Below, piece by piece: positions 11,775 through 25,774 of a stretch of DNA of 60,000 nucleotides. Within the stretch, counting starts at the first letter, position 1; every line of letters starts with the position of its first letter. The position numbers and the translations under genes were made by a program. The notes under the pieces were generated by a model. The model made no database searches and was not told where the DNA came from. It saw nothing but the letters and a program-made list of their open reading frames with translations. The stretch lies in NCBI GenBank assembly GCA_950295325.1, contig OX485803.1:58235554-58295553 (forward strand). The letters are read 5' to 3'. This DNA is from Polytrichum commune (taxonomy: Eukaryota; Streptophyta; Polytrichopsida; Polytrichales; Polytrichaceae).

Positions 11775-12010
11775 TGTCTGGGGAGATTTTTGGGCATTCA
11801 TAATCGGTTGAGATCCATGTGTTTGCAAGTCCAACCGCTTACATGTTGACGATATATATCCTTCGGTTTTTCTGTATTAATTCGAGGTATATTCTTCCAT
11901 AGATTCCTCTAAAATGATGGGTAATTCTCCTGAAGTCTCCAACTTCAACCGGTGGTTATTTCTCAAACTCAACCGGTTAGTTCATCTGTACCTAACTGCC
12001 AGTTCTCATG
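11775..12010 (+). repeat. Dispersed single copy of the 240-bp repeat
   Basis: It shares GGGGAGATTTTTGGGCAT, ACATGTTGACGA, TAGATTCCTCTAAAATGA and CTCAACCGGTTA with the tandem units at 6147-7500. It is closest to the diverged first unit. Confidence 0.75.
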
Positions 12011-12136
12011 GCTCCCAAACTTCTTACATTAGGTTTGTTGCTTCCGTTTACTAGACTCAATAGACTCTTATCGTTAGATTTATTTTCTGTTCTTGGGTGT
12101 TTTTTTGGGTTTTGTGCCCACCATGGGCCAGGGCTA

Positions 12137-12341
12137 CACTTGTTTTGCCTAGTTAGTGTGGGCCACCATTCAGAGTTACGCGTTGCTATAACTTTTTACT
12201 GGCATTATAAGTTTTTTACCAACTAATTTGTATTGTATTCTTTGATGTGCATAGGAGTTGGGTTGAAATGGTAATCTCGATAAAAAGTGATAGCAACATG
12301 TAACTCCGTATTATAATCCACATTGATTAGACCAAATAGTG
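12137..12341. mobile_element. CACTA-ended MITE, family C copy 2
   Basis: The left end contains GCCTAGTTAGTGTGGGCC and the right end (complemented) CACTATTTGGTCTAATC. The inner part (CACCATTCAGAGTTACG, then a TTTTTTACC block) matches the element at 2755-2972. Confidence 0.6.
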
Positions 12342-15076
12342 TATTCGCCCACCTCTTTGAGTTGGGCCCCTATCACTGTTATCCAAGGTGAAATGCATGC
12401 AATTTCATTATAGAGTACATGTTTTATTTTTTCTTGGAGAATTTGGTCCCAAAATTAGCATAAGAAGTCCCGAATCAATCTAGAGGGATCCACCTGGGAG
12501 GAATAAACCACAAACCTATGCATGTCATGTTTTAACCTTTACCTTGGTAATAATGGTAGGGCCCCAGCTCAAAGAGGTGGACGTCTAACCTTGGCCTCCA
12601 AAAAGCCTCTCTCTCTCTCTCTCTCTCTCAATTGAGTTAAGATTTTGCATCTTACATTTTTATTTTAGAATGAAAATCCATATTCTAATATTACACCTAA
12701 GGAAAGAGGGGCATGCTCTCACCCACTCAATAATGTTGAGGAATGTGGACCTTATGTGGCCAATCTTCATGATTATAAGCCTTTGTTTGAATGGTGTATG
12801 GCTAGGTTTGTTGTTAAATGTGATCATCGAATATACATGTATTGAATTGAGATTTGATTATGCGCAGACTCTAGACATTGGTAATGTGTTTGGGCCAACT
12901 TTTGACTTAAAAAATTCACAGTACTTTCAAGTTAAGGAAGAAAATTATCAAAAAAAATTATAATCCTCCTAAATTCTATCTTCCTACACAGGATAATTTG
13001 CACCACCTTATACTTCTCCATATTTGGCGCAAATTCTCTTAAGTGATCAGTTATGGACCAATGATCGGGGAGATCCGGCAGCTAGTTGTAAGTTAGCTGA
13101 GTGTAATTGCAAAATAACCGATTTTTTTGGGGAGATTTCGGCCGTATAACCGAGTTAAATATGAAGAGTATAGGAAATCAACCGACCAATATGAGATAAT
13201 GTAGGAAATTTAACCCCTCAGGCTCAGAATATGGCGGAAATGAGTTGGGTCTCCCGAGAGTATAGGCGGATATTGGCTGGTCTCCTGAGGGTATGGGCGG
13301 ATATTGAATGAGGGAGGTTCTCAGCTGTGTAGGTCACAGGAAACTTAACGATGCTTTTGCTTCATTATTGCATTTCATTGTTGACGGCTAGCGTTTATAA
13401 TGTATTATGAGTGTGTCTATGGAAGATCTTTGTGGTGATCTTGATAATGTACTAATGCAAGCCATAGCTTTATGAAGGAACTTTACAGTGTTTAGATGGT
13501 TGTTTTCACATCCACAAAGATACCTTTTAGGGCGTTTTCCTCTTGAAGGTGAAGATGATATTGTTGATTTTGACTCTAACAGTTGGTGAATTTCATTTTT
13601 GTATATAGTATGGTATGTTGGGTCACCCTTTTATCATGTTGTGGCCTCAAATCTAATATGAGGTTTTAAGACCTAGTTATGATAGAAGAGTTTATCCATG
13701 GCCATCAACCGGTTGATGGCTTATTTTAGGTTCAACTCCTACTACGGATAAATTGTTGATCATTCTCGTTGGATGTTGATATCATTACATATTATTGTTG
13801 CATGCTGATATGTTCTTTGGACATTGTTGTTGAATGGTGTATGTTGTTTGTAGATATAATTGAAAAACCAACTTACTTATCAATGCCCGAGTTTTTGGCC
13901 GGTTGTCATTACAATGAAGAGGAAATCAACCGGCACTTGAAAGAAAATATAGGATATTGGCCGATCCAAATTAATGACAACAAGTTTGCAACCGATCAAA
14001 TCCTAAAAAAACCAGTAGAAATTATGAAGGGACGGATTTTAGCTGGTTGAGCTCAAAAATCTCCCGAACCCTGTTGTGGACGCCTCTACTCTAACTAAGA
14101 TAATCAACGGTACCTAGTTATACACTGTTGAACTGCCACCACTGCCCGGCCGGCCAGTCTGTTGGGCTCTGACATGCAACTTGCCTTGCACAAAGCGATT
14201 ACGGTATGACTATTCCCCAAGCATATCAAAGGCCCGCACTGCTTGAGGCTTTGACTGACTAAACTGCTCTAAAACTACAAGAAGAAAGAAAAGAACGGGA
14301 ATTTTTTCTTTTTTAATAAAAAAATTCGACATGAAGAAGGCCCATTAACCATCCTCATGACATTGTCGCATGGGACTGTAAGAGGCTAGGGGATGATGTA
14401 ATGTCTATTTTTCAACAGGTGAACTTTGTGTTGTAGTCTAAGAGCGAGCGTGTGTAGTTGAGGGCGAGGGAGCTCAGTAGCATGTAAGTGGAGCCTGGTG
14501 TTTTTCAAGTTTGTGTTTATTGAGGACGGTGTATGTGAACTTTAATGCTACATGATTGACTTCAAGCAAACTTGTGATTGAGTCTGTTAAGGTAGATGGG
14601 CCTAATATGGTAATTTATTTTCCCCTATTAGCTGTGAAATACAAGCCTGATTAGTGAATTCTCGAATTTTGGTTGATCCCTGTACATGGATGGGCCCACT
14701 TACAATATTCAATTGCAGGAAAGTTTGGAGTTCACCTTGACTTGATATGAATTTTCCAAAGGTGACGACCATGGAGTCATAATTCAATCACACAGTTTCC
14801 TTCTCCCACTCCAATTATGTTGATTATTGAGTCTAAAATGGTTAATGCATTTTGAACAAGTAATCATTTTTTTTTCAAACAAAGGTTTGTTTTATGTCCA
14901 TTCTAAGATCCATGCCTAATAACACAATTCTCGAATATTGGCGTGTGTTTAATAAGTAACTGAATTTAGCCCGCTTACAGTAGTGCAAAGGGTTTTTCTT
15001 TTTCTTTTTTTTCATTTTAAAGCTAGTGCAAGCATCCAAGCAAGGCTGACAATATTCAGGCTTTAGCTTCAACTCA
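12342..15076. other. No gene recognised
   Basis: No known domain is seen. Two plus-strand stretches read somewhat like protein: 13409-13590, a broken frame containing DLDNVLMQAIAL and GRFPLEGEDDIVDF, and 13769-14050, 93 codons with EEEINRHLKENIGYWPI. Neither matches a family I know. Words such as GGGGAGATTTCGGCCG near 13130 recall the ends of the 240-bp repeat. A family D end lies near 14940-14990. Confidence 0.4.
12607..12629. repeat. CT microsatellite
   Basis: Run of alternating C and T, about 11 units. Confidence 0.9.
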
Positions 15077-15430
15077 TGACCACTTCATACACGAGCCAAG
15101 GGTTGTGACCATGTAATTGTGAGGGCACTTGACTCTCATTCAAAGGCCATACCATGAGAGATGGGACAACCATTTTTGTAGAAACTGACACGGCCTACTG
15201 GAATTTGCACCATGCCTACCTCTTGGAGGTGGGCATGACGCAAATTCCAACATCCCATGAAACCTATATATAATCTGACATGTAGGAAACCATATAGGCT
15301 TTTCATCCATGACAATTTCATTTCGACTCTTAGGCCTTCACCTTCTAGTGTGAAGTGAACTTGGATAGTCTCGGCCTTTTTGACCAATGAGAGATCTTAG
15401 AAGACAATGGTCACGTGTGTGAAGTGGCCC
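15077..15430. mobile_element. MITE, family A copy 2 (354 bp)
   Basis: The left end TGACCACTTCATACACGAG pairs with the right end complement GGGCCACTTCACACACGTG. TCA flanks both sides (15074-15076 and 15431-15433). It is shorter than the copy at 154-652. Confidence 0.75.
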
Positions 15431-15654
15431 TCAGTTGACAACGAGTCCTTTCTTTCCTTTCCCTCCTCTAAATTATATTCAATGTCTTATCACACAATTA
15501 AGTTACTTCACTGCAGGCCACGTCAGCAATTTTAAACTTGGCAGCGCCGTATAGCACACATTTTGTGAAACAAGTAAATCATTTGATTTTATTCCCTATT
15601 TCTGATTCATGACACCAGGATCAAACTCCAAGACCCTGCTCGTGCTTGAGAATA

Positions 15655-16010
15655 ATATAACAAAGTGGGTCTTAAACAAACACTTTTCACACCCACTTCT
15701 TGTAGGATAAGAACCACACAACCAGTGCAAGATGATTAGCAAATCCCAAATCGTGCCCGTAGCCATGCATCTTTCTCATAATCTTCAAAGCTCGTATGAA
15801 CATCTTATTCATCATGAAGTGAAGGTTTTCTTTCGCAACAAACGATCATACACTGTAGGTCCCCCAAGTATGCTAATCTTTGAACCTAGAATGATAAACA
15901 ACTTTTGAGCACGTACATGATACACCATCTGTCCAACACACGCCTCCTTTCTGGTGTCCGTTCTTAACCTCACACCTATCCACAAATCATTCAAATAAGG
16001 TAGAAATACC
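15655..16010. mobile_element. Family D dispersed element, copy 1
   Basis: About 350 bp aligned by blocks with 25775-26132: GTCTTAAACAAACACTT at the left, AAGATGATTAGCAAATCC, CGATCATACACTGTAGGTCC and GTCCGTTCTTAACCTCACA towards the right. Ends are less clear than in the 25775 copy. No coding capacity is seen. Confidence 0.55.
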
Positions 16011-18408
16011 ATAACCCGTTAACCACCCTCCAGCCGTGCACTAGACCGCCGTCATAATGGTGAAGTGCCATTTCTAAAGCCAATCATGGCTTGGCGGCAA
16101 CTTCAATGCGTGTACACTTAGTGTAGCCAATGGGAGTCCAGTGTTAATGTACTCATGAGGTAACCGATTTAGGCGATGTTCTGTATGGAAATGCAGATTA
16201 CCGTGTTCGGTGTAGGGAGAATCTAGCTAGTGACCGAGTAGTGGTTTGGACAACTTTCCACTTTGGAAAAGTGTAACATTTTTTGTACAGGGCAGAAACA
16301 TATGAAACAACTTGCATTCTTCATGAATCCTTCTCGTCTATGTTGGAAAATTATCTCATGATTGTCAGACCGGATCTTCAATGCGAACGAATCACCTTAT
16401 TTTCACAGGTTTATGGTATTTCTACCTCATAGATACACGTTAAGATGACAACCCAAATTACGCCCACTTACATTATCATCATATGCAGAGCCTTTGTGAT
16501 CAATTCCTGCAATTCTGCAGGTTGAAAATATTCACCTGTTTACTACAGGTTGCTCATGAATGCTTACAGGTGCAGCATGGGTTTAGTGTACCCGTGTCAT
16601 TCTCTCTCTGCCTCCTACATTTGTTGCAGCCTTTCTTCCCCATGTGTCAGTCTGAACTGTCCACGAAAGTCGTGTAGAGGGTGCTAAAACCAACACTTTC
16701 AAAGCATCGATACTATCGTTTATATGCAAGAAGTTTCAGATGTGTCTTGTTAGTCATTGGCAGAGAGTGCCAACGCACCAAACTGTGTCCCGTTTGCATG
16801 ACGTATGCAAAAGTTAGAAGGGTTCAAAGTTGTATTGGTAGAGGATTCAAACGCAACACGGGGGTCTGATGTTAAAGTGTTGGATGTTGAGGTAATTTTT
16901 GTGCAAAATTTTGGGGTGTTGGTTTTGAGTGGGGTGTTGGGTTAGGCACCATCAACCCTCATCGATGATTTGTTTAATCAAGTTTGTACTTCATCGAAGG
17001 ACTTTACTTTTTCAAGTTGGCTTTGTTTTCATGCCGCGTCGACTTTGAAATCCATATTGAGAATGTGGGAAACAACAAAACCCAACCATATAAGATATAT
17101 TTACCTCACCAAAGAACTGAAAACAACTCACAAAGAAACGACACATGCATCCGTGACACAAATTTTAGCACCCACACCATGCCATTCGTATTATTGGTCT
17201 TTTCAAAGACTAACTAGAGGATCCAAAACAACCTGAACGCATTTACAAGTGGCATCATGCACTAATTGAAGTGGCTGACTCGTTCCCAAACAACCAACTA
17301 AATGACTTGATTATCCTTGACAACAATAGCTTTGCAATATTTCACTTCCACAAGCACTTGGACCTCACTCAATTCCACAATCATCAATGTCAATGTCGGA
17401 GATGTTTGGAACGTGCACGTGTCATTAGCCAAGGCGATCAATTCGTCTTCCATCTCCACACTGGACCACCAACTCTATAATGTGCCTCTTTCACCACTGG
17501 ATGATAACAATCACTTCTCACTACAAAGATCACATGTCATCACCACTTATTCTTTGCCACTTCAAGGTAAATTTCAAGTATCTAAAAATATTAGTGTAGT
17601 TGATTTTCATGCCCAAAATCTACGTCCTTGGGGAGGTGACTAGCGGAATTTTAGAAACCACATGAGATAAAAAATAAAATCAATTTAATTTGTTGAGTGT
17701 AAAAATTATAAATTCGTTAGATCTACCATAGCATTGGAAATATGTCCCCTACATGATTATATGTAAAATAATTCCTACATTTTAGTAATTAGTAAAAAAA
17801 AAAAGGTTTTAGATATTGGATCCCCCTAAAAGTGTATAGTAGGATCAATACAATAATTATGGCTTTTGTATTTAGCTTTCTTGTATTTGAGTGTAATTTT
17901 TTTTTAAAAAAATTTCCGGAGTAGGTAGTTGTGCAAAATTCTATGTCTTGTCACAACTGATTGTATTTCTTGTTTTGTTCTATCCGTGTTTACAACTTGT
18001 CTATGTTAGCTTGTATATTTTGTTATCTCCATGTTTATTGGTAACCCTTTAACTAGTACCCAAATGCTATTGGTTGTGTTTTGAATGGTACTTTGAATGA
18101 TTTAGGATTGGTATAACTAATTGAAACCAATTGAATGACAAGATGTATGGTATAGAATGTTTGTTGCTCACATAGTGGATTTTGCAATGCTATAGTATTC
18201 CGTCCACTATTTGGTACTTGTACGATTTATTAAAAAAATGGTGCCAAAAATTAGCCTCTCCAAATAATTACAAATAAATATAGGGTGCTAAAAAATACGT
18301 CAAAGGAGATTTATATCTACAAACAGGGCGGGAATAAATATTGAGAGGTGCATAAATATACCCCCATTAAATACCCCATTATCGCACGTGCTTACAAAAC
18401 GTAAGGAT
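16011..18408. other. No gene recognised
   Basis: Several plus-strand frames of 60-108 codons occur (for example 17317-17643), but none shows a domain, a splice context or a repeat that I recognise. They are treated as chance. Confidence 0.4.
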
Positions 18409-18662
18409 CACTACATTCGTTAATTTGGGACCTTTTTTGGCATTTTGAGACAATTACAAATATAAGAACATGGATAAAATCACACAAATATTGGAGAATG
18501 TTGTAAGATGCAAATACTTTGAAGCGGGTGTTCATATCAAGAACCCAATTAAGAACTCATATCAAGATGATTTAGGTAGGACGACCCAAACATTAGACCA
18601 TGTTGTTGTGGTCCATATATTAATTTGAGACAAAAGAAAGTCTCAAATTAACGAATATAGTG
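18409..18662. mobile_element. CACTA-ended MITE (254 bp)
   Basis: Left CACTACATTCGTTAATTTGG pairs with right (complemented) CACTATATTCGTTAATTTGA. A second inverted pair (TTAATTTGAGAC with GTCTCAAATTA) sits just inside the right end at about 18620-18650. Flanks do not show a clear duplication. Confidence 0.75.
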
Positions 18663-20663
18663 ATAAGGGGATGTGATCACCCCGAGTCTACGTCCTAGTG
18701 GTAGAGAGCCGATGGCAATACTACATGATCTTCATTGTGTATGAATTGTAGCAAAATCATCGCAAGAAGCAGCATCCTCACAATCTATGCTATAGATTTC
18801 AGTCGCAAAATTATAAGTCATAGTGAATAAATCAATTGCAATGACAAAATCAAAATCTATCCAATTATAGTGTGAATTACAGTATCAATACTTCAAAGAA
18901 CCCATCGCTTCAGATACCCAAGTTAGATGTAGGGGTTGATAAGCATCATTTGCCCAAGTTGATTGAGCGGACAATTATTTTACCTACAATCCATCTAAGT
19001 TAGTGCCAATTAAAAGATGGAACATTGTAGTTCAAAGGAAAACAATTCGAACATTCATCAACCTCCACAGATCTTTATATCCAGAGTAAAGGACTTTGTA
19101 TTATCCATCCATGTCATCCAAGCTTCATTAACATAATACCCTCTAATTATTATCATCCTTCTTTTGCTAGGAAAAAAAAGTATGTATTTATGTATGTCTA
19201 AGGCTACTTTATAGGCTTTAAGTGTATGTCTATGTGATTTCAAAAAATCGATTACTTTAATGTTGAATATCAACTCCTAAAGCCACGTAGAAATGCTTGT
19301 TTTTTATACTGACTTATGTTGAGAGGACGGTATTGATATTGTAGGGTGAGATCCATAAGTATAGGTATGGGGGACAACTCTTATATTGACCATCCTTGGC
19401 TCACAAAACGTGCACATATGGTTCTCCTATAGAAGTCCGCTAGGTTTTCCTTAGAAATTCAAAATTTGGACAGTTTGGTTATTAACTCAATTCTATGGGC
19501 GTAGTACAAGACACTTTCAATACATCTGTCTTTAATGAAGAAAATGTGAAACCTAAGTGATCAATTGAATGTTGTATGAAATTGAAAAATTAATTATACA
19601 CTACATGTCAGCATTAAATCTATGGAAATGAACTCATGAATGATGAAAACTAATTTGAATATGATCACAAAAAATTATGCATATTCAATCCTATGAGAAC
19701 ATCTCATAATACATTTCACGCATATTGCAAAATTTAATTTGGACCTTGGTCCAAATTCACTTAAATGCCGGTAGTTGATTCTTTATAGGGTAAGTTAGGA
19801 CATCATAGAATAGATGAGCTCGACACTCAATTGATCCGCTTCTCATGATAAGTTATTACGGTTGATGATTTTTTTTTCCGTAAAGCATCTCAACTATCTT
19901 ATCCGACTTCTTCTTCTTCTTCTTCTTTGCATGGTAGTGTGGTGTTGGACCAATAAAACGAAGTGGTCCCCAATACCGAGCATTGACACTTGTACGTTCC
20001 TATGTACATTTGGGGCTCAACACGGTTGCTTCAATTGTAAGCAACCCAAGCTTCTCTAGGCAGTCTCCAACCGGCTATGATTTATAATTGTGTTAAAATT
20101 GATAAATGGGTAGTGCTCTTTGTTCACACCCATGTTTGGCATGGTTGTCAACCTTTGTCATGAAAGCTAATATAAGCGTGCCTAATTTGGTCACTTATCT
20201 TAATCAAACGCCTATATTTGATTGTTATGTGGTTTGGTGCAGTTTCAAGAACATATACCTAAAAGACATGTGTTTAAAAGAGCTTGATATGTGTGTTGAA
20301 ACTATGGTGATCATTCTAGGCTTAATAATCATCATAATTGTGTGTGGGGGGGGGGGGGGAAGGGGTTTGTACATATATGATTGTTCAATGAGCATGAGAT
20401 ACATCACTTTGATAGTGAATAAGATATTCATATGAGTTCTGGAAAATTTGGGAAAAATGGCTATGACCTCAATTTGGATTTGCTAACCCTCTTGTCCTAA
20501 TCACGTGTTTCACGTCCTAGGAGAAGTGGGCTAGTTGGAAAGAATTACATATTAAGACCTTAAGTTAGACTTCAAAAGTTTCCATATCGTGTGCATATGA
20601 AGACCTTATCCAATGAAGAATTTTGAGTGTCATTTCATGTCCTTTGTTTTTGTCTCTCATAAG
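18663..20663. other. No gene seen; inverted family D fragment
   Basis: No supported gene. The segment at about 20185-20330 carries family D blocks in reverse orientation (TCAAACGCCTATATTTGA, then GACATGTGTTTAAAAGAG). A G run of 13 lies near 20346. Confidence 0.45.
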
Positions 20664-20665
20664 TA

Positions 20666-20789
20666 CTCCCTTGTCCCAAAATGATTGTCCTACCCCCTTG
20701 AGTTTTTTTTATCCCAAAATGTTTGTCCTACAAACATTTTGGGACATATAACTCAGGGGGTAAGGACAATCGTTTCAGGACGGAGGGAG
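20666..20789. mobile_element. Stowaway MITE (124 bp)
   Basis: The element is flanked by TA at 20664-20665 and 20790-20791. The ends are CTCCCTTGTCCCAAAATGAT and, complemented, CTCCCTCCGTCCTGAAACGA. This is the classic plant Stowaway terminus, derived from Tc1/mariner. The middle folds back (CCCAAAATGTTTGTC with GACAAACATTTTGGG-like words). Confidence 0.92.
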
Positions 20790-21082
20790 TAACAAAGATT
20801 CACTACAAGCATATGAGATCTAGGCAACTCATCTTGCATGGATGGAAATCCTCTTGTGTCATTAAATTTTCTACAATTCTAGCATTATAGTAGACTTGCA
20901 AGGAAACTTACAAATGCAAGACGAGTTGCCTAGGTTTCATATGTTCACAATGATTTGAATGTTGTCCAAGAATACAACTTTCATTTTATCCTATATTATG
21001 TGAGAATTTAGTAAAGTAGTCATTATGCATCACTTACTTTAATTTGTTTGAGTTATAAGTCCTCCATTGGACTATCAACATA

Positions 21083-21235
21083 CAGTCTAACGCTAATAAT
21101 ACAACACCTCGATTATACGACGCATCTTCCGTCAACCAAACTTTCTACTAGTGTTAATTTACCCCGATAATACGACTACAACGCTCATAAGACAACCTTT
21201 TTTAGGCATGATTTGTCTTATAATAGGGGTAATTA
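21083..21235. mobile_element. Possible pogo-like element end
   Basis: CAGTCTAACGCTAATAATAC after TA, followed by repeated short words of the type CCTCGATTATACGACG and CCCCGATAATACGAC, resembles the organisation of plant pogo/Lemi-type ends (TA-CAGT plus repeated binding words). Related words (TAATACGACAC) recur near 22190. No matching right terminus was found. Confidence 0.3.
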
Positions 21236-24200
21236 ATGCATGTAGGTGGCAAGACCCACATTAAGGATTTGCCTTGGGACCAAGGAGTACATGATGAATT
21301 CATCATTGGGTTAATTTAAGTTAACTCAAGTTAATTGTTTTAAACATTGGTTTCAAAACATACATTTCACTTTTGAGTCTTTGGGGTTGGATGGAGGTTG
21401 AAGGATTTAGGGATTGTTGGATCTGCAAATTAGAATTATGGAGTTGTTAATTTCCATTTTTGTTTCAAAATTTGTCCTCACACTTAAATCTCACATCTCT
21501 CTAAATTGGAAATTTCAGTCTTCGCCGATTTACACACCCAAATTTGCCCATGCCACTCTTTAATTTCTTGACTCCATAGGTGACATTGGTCTTGAGTGGC
21601 AGATGCTTTTTATTTTAGTTATATTTTCAATAATTTTGGTGTTAATAATCACATCTCCACACAAAATAGCTTGCATATAATCTGCTAAGCATTGACCTCC
21701 TCCATATTGGTTATGGCACCAAAAGATGTTTCATATCCGTAAGAAATTCATTTGATCTAAATTTGAATGGAGAGCCAATGAAGGGGAATGACATGGATGA
21801 CCAACCAACACCAATAGTCAAGCTTCCTCAAGCCCATGAGTATGCCCCATTACTATCAAATCTAAGCATCCATCAGAATTTATAATTTATAATTATGATG
21901 AACATGCAATGTTTTATGAATACATTGAACAAAATGTCGATTTCCAACATCAACAAACATCAACAGAAGACAATAGATTCTTACTTTTGTAGTGTGTGAT
22001 ATGGTGAGGACATCATCATGGGATGATATACATTATTTAACTCCATATAGTATGACGTTATGAGCATATTTCTCTTACAAACTTTCATACTCAATGTGTC
22101 TTTATTGTGTATGCAAAATGACATTTTATATTGAAATAAGCCATTTTCTTGAAAAAAAAACTCAATAGTACGACATTTGGATAATACGACACTTTCTTGT
22201 GCGACTGAACATGTCATATTAAAGGGGGAGAACAATATTTCACAATTAAGGTTTGTGGACCTACAATGAACATTGATTTTGAGATGGTCATCAACATGTG
22301 GTCCTCTCAAACATCTATGTGCTAGAATATTGTAGTACCATGGATGGCATGTTTGACACTAGGGAATCGAAGTTGGAAGCAAAACAAAAGCTATAACTCA
22401 AAAAGTATTTATTGAAACATGTATCACATGGAGTTGGCAAACAACAATAAAATTCAATTCAACCACTTCAATTTTCTAACACCTACCAAGGGGGTAATAG
22501 TAAAAGCTGGTCCTCTACATGTCGGTTGTTGGTTCGTCCCAATTTAAGCTCACTAGACTAATTTGGGGTCTCTAATCCCAATTTAGGAGTTAAATTTGCT
22601 AAAGATAATAACCCCTGCACTCTACACTAATAATGAATGTCTTCACCCCCCCTTCCCCTAGTTTGGACCCCCCCCCCCTCTTCAAGGAAGGAGGGAATTA
22701 TTGCATGCAAGTGTACCTCTCATCCATCCAACATAAAAACTTGACCCCCTATAGATTTGTGGCCAATTCATCTCAAATGAATTGAACTAGACTAATTTGA
22801 GGTCTTAAAAAATAATTCCATCATCCGATTAACTTCAAAAAGTAGCCTCTGTGATGCATACTATTTCAATGCTTTATGTTGGATGAATGAGAGTATGGTC
22901 ATATGCGATTCCCCCCCCCCCCCCAATTTGACATGCAAAATGTTGAGCTTGCTATGGCATTAATAATAAAATTAAACAAACCAAAATAAGCATCGATGCA
23001 TCTTGGGCCCCAACATGAATGGGTGACTGTTCTCTTTGATCATGTTTTACCAAGCGTCATTATAGGGAGTACTTCCTTCCTTTTGGAAGGTGCTCACCAT
23101 GGGGTGCTATAGTGTTATAATGAACACATCACATTCTAGTCTTATAACATTCAGTTAGAATGAATCTCGATAATCTACTTGCCAGCATACCTTTTCGAGA
23201 TGCATGAGCTATTCTAGTGTTTCCTCTCGTTCCAAGAAGAAAGTGGGTTTCAATTTATTTTCGAAGGAACCACTAACTTCATTATAGGTACGTGTTTCTC
23301 CGGCCATAGCTACACACTTGAAAATTCGACCGGGACATGGGGATAAAATCATTTACATCGTGACAACCGAGACACCCTCTCCACCAATCAGCCATAGATT
23401 TGAGTCATTAGACCAATTCCTCATGACACGCAGTTGAATGACGGTGCATGAATATTGTAGGTTAAACCCTAAACCCGGGCCCCGAGTTCAACATGTTGAA
23501 AATTTCTCCAAGCATTGGACCCGTAAGTCATGCACAGTATACAATATTCACTTTCTACAACTGTTGACCGTCAATCACAAACTTGGCATGACTCATGAAG
23601 GATCGCAATTTCCCCTTTACATGCATGCTCTACCAAGGGAAACGTGTCTAATTTAGTTGTTGATCTTATTCAGACACATGTATTTGAGTGGTATGTGGCT
23701 CAATGTGGATCTAGGAATGTATCATAGAGACATGTGTTTGAAAGAGGCTGGACTAAATACTTGAAATATGTGGACCGTTAGAGTTTAATAGTCCACATGA
23801 ATTGGGCGGGGGGGAAGGAGGGGGGGGCACCTACTTGATGGTCTTATGGGTATGGTAATTTTGACTTTGAAAAATCATAAAGACAATAGGGGAATTTGAA
23901 GGGGGGAAATTTTTTAAAAATCAAGTTGTTGGTAGGATCTCATATCACTTTTCCGGATCCAAAAAAATTGCTAACTATGAAATCCATTGAGTTGAGAATC
24001 ATGGCAAACAACAAAAACTAACAATTTGAGACATGTTTATTTTACCCCTTTTCAAACCTACTGACACATGGATAACCCTTAAACATCACATGTTTGAATT
24101 GCTTCTAGTGCCATCGTTTGCGAAGAGAAATAGACAACAAAACATGTATCACATTGGTTGCACCCATTTGACTTCCTAAAGTTTGTCTTCGGGAGGGAGG

Positions 24201-24745
24201 GTAGGTGTGTTCAACACCCTAAACCTTCCCCAAACCATCGCCCTACATGTGAAAAGATATTAGTAATTAACCCTCCCTGTCATATTCGTGGGTGCAGAAT
24301 ATCTGGTCAAAATGCTTGTCACATGCACGGCAGGGAGTTTCATCATGGATTTTACACTCAGGGATCTTCACTGGTTTTGTGTTTTGCAAAAATTTGATTC
24401 TCTTGCAAATCTGAGATGACATGGTGTACTCACTTGCATCTCCATGTGCCACATGCATCAAATATGAGTGCAGGAAATCCGTGCCAAAGCCTATAGACTA
24501 CAAAGTCAAACTTACATTTCTCATCAGAAGATTCACAAACAATTTTTAGCTGTGCAAAAGAGAAACGGGAGAACATTCATGACTTAAATCACCAGCATGA
24601 AGGAACCCATTCGTCAATAGCCAAAATAAGATGGCAATGACAAGATTTATTCTACCTCAAATTGACTATAAATTCAGAACTAAATTTCAGAGTAACGAAT
24701 TGAATTGGTGGAGACCAAGTGTGGTAAGATCTGTCAGTGGACTGT
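21236..24745. other. No gene seen
   Basis: No supported gene. It contains C and G homopolymers near 22667, 22910 and 23810-23826, and an inverted family D fragment at about 23655-23790. Confidence 0.45.
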
Positions 24746-25774
24746 CTATTGCAAATCTACTACCCAGTCCAACTCATCCTTGAACTGGCCCATTTGGATG
24801 CTTGTTAGAGCTGAATACAGCTCCTGTGCTACTTCACCCACGGCGCCATCATTGTATTTGATCCTAAATGAAACCCAGTAAAAGGGAAGATAAATATCAC
24901 TCATTTCATGTTGTATCCCAAATCTCAATAACAACAATGAGATAGAATAACATTGAGACTTGTGTTATCCATTCACTGCAAGTAAATGCACAGTACACTG
25001 ATATCTGCAATTAGGTTGCCCCATGCTAATTTATCACTTGGAATTGGCCACAATAGAGTTAGCTCAATGGGACTAATCATCAGGAGTTTGTTCCCAATGG
25101 ATTTTCATTGGTTGTTTTGCATACAAAACAATAACTTTCTTTCCGCTCGTAGTGTGGTGCATGCTCAGAGGTAGTGTTTGAATTTGAACAAAGAGCAACC
25201 TAGTTTGGTTCCTCAAGGACCGAAACTCACTTTTGCAACTCTTGACATGCCAAAATGAAATTGACCCTCAATGACCCAATGTAGAATGTTCTTTGTTCAA
25301 ACCTCTACACTACCTCCAAGCATGCACTTGGAAAGTTACTGAACATGGAAGGCATTGTATGCAAAACAACCAAATCCCAACCAATAGTCACATTGAGTTA
25401 AAGAAAAACTCTACTAAGATCGGACAATAAACTGTGCTGTACCTTCTTGTGTCATATGTGATGCTGCCCACAGGGTTCACAACCACAGCAGTCCCAGTGT
25501 AGAAGACCTCATCCACAGCAAGCCACTCTTCCACATCTGCTAGTCTCTCATGTACCTGTGAAGAAGCACAGTTAGTTCACAATCACAGGAGTAAGTGTGA
25601 TTTGTTAAATCCTAAATAGTCAGTTACTTCATTATTCTCCCAAATTTTTAACCATTCAGTATGAATACCTCATATCCACAGCTAATTGAATGATGCTCCT
25701 CCTTGTGACACCAAGTAGAATAGTGCCCTTCAGCTCAAGGGTTAAGATCACTTTGTCCTGTAGTTCAAAGCAAC

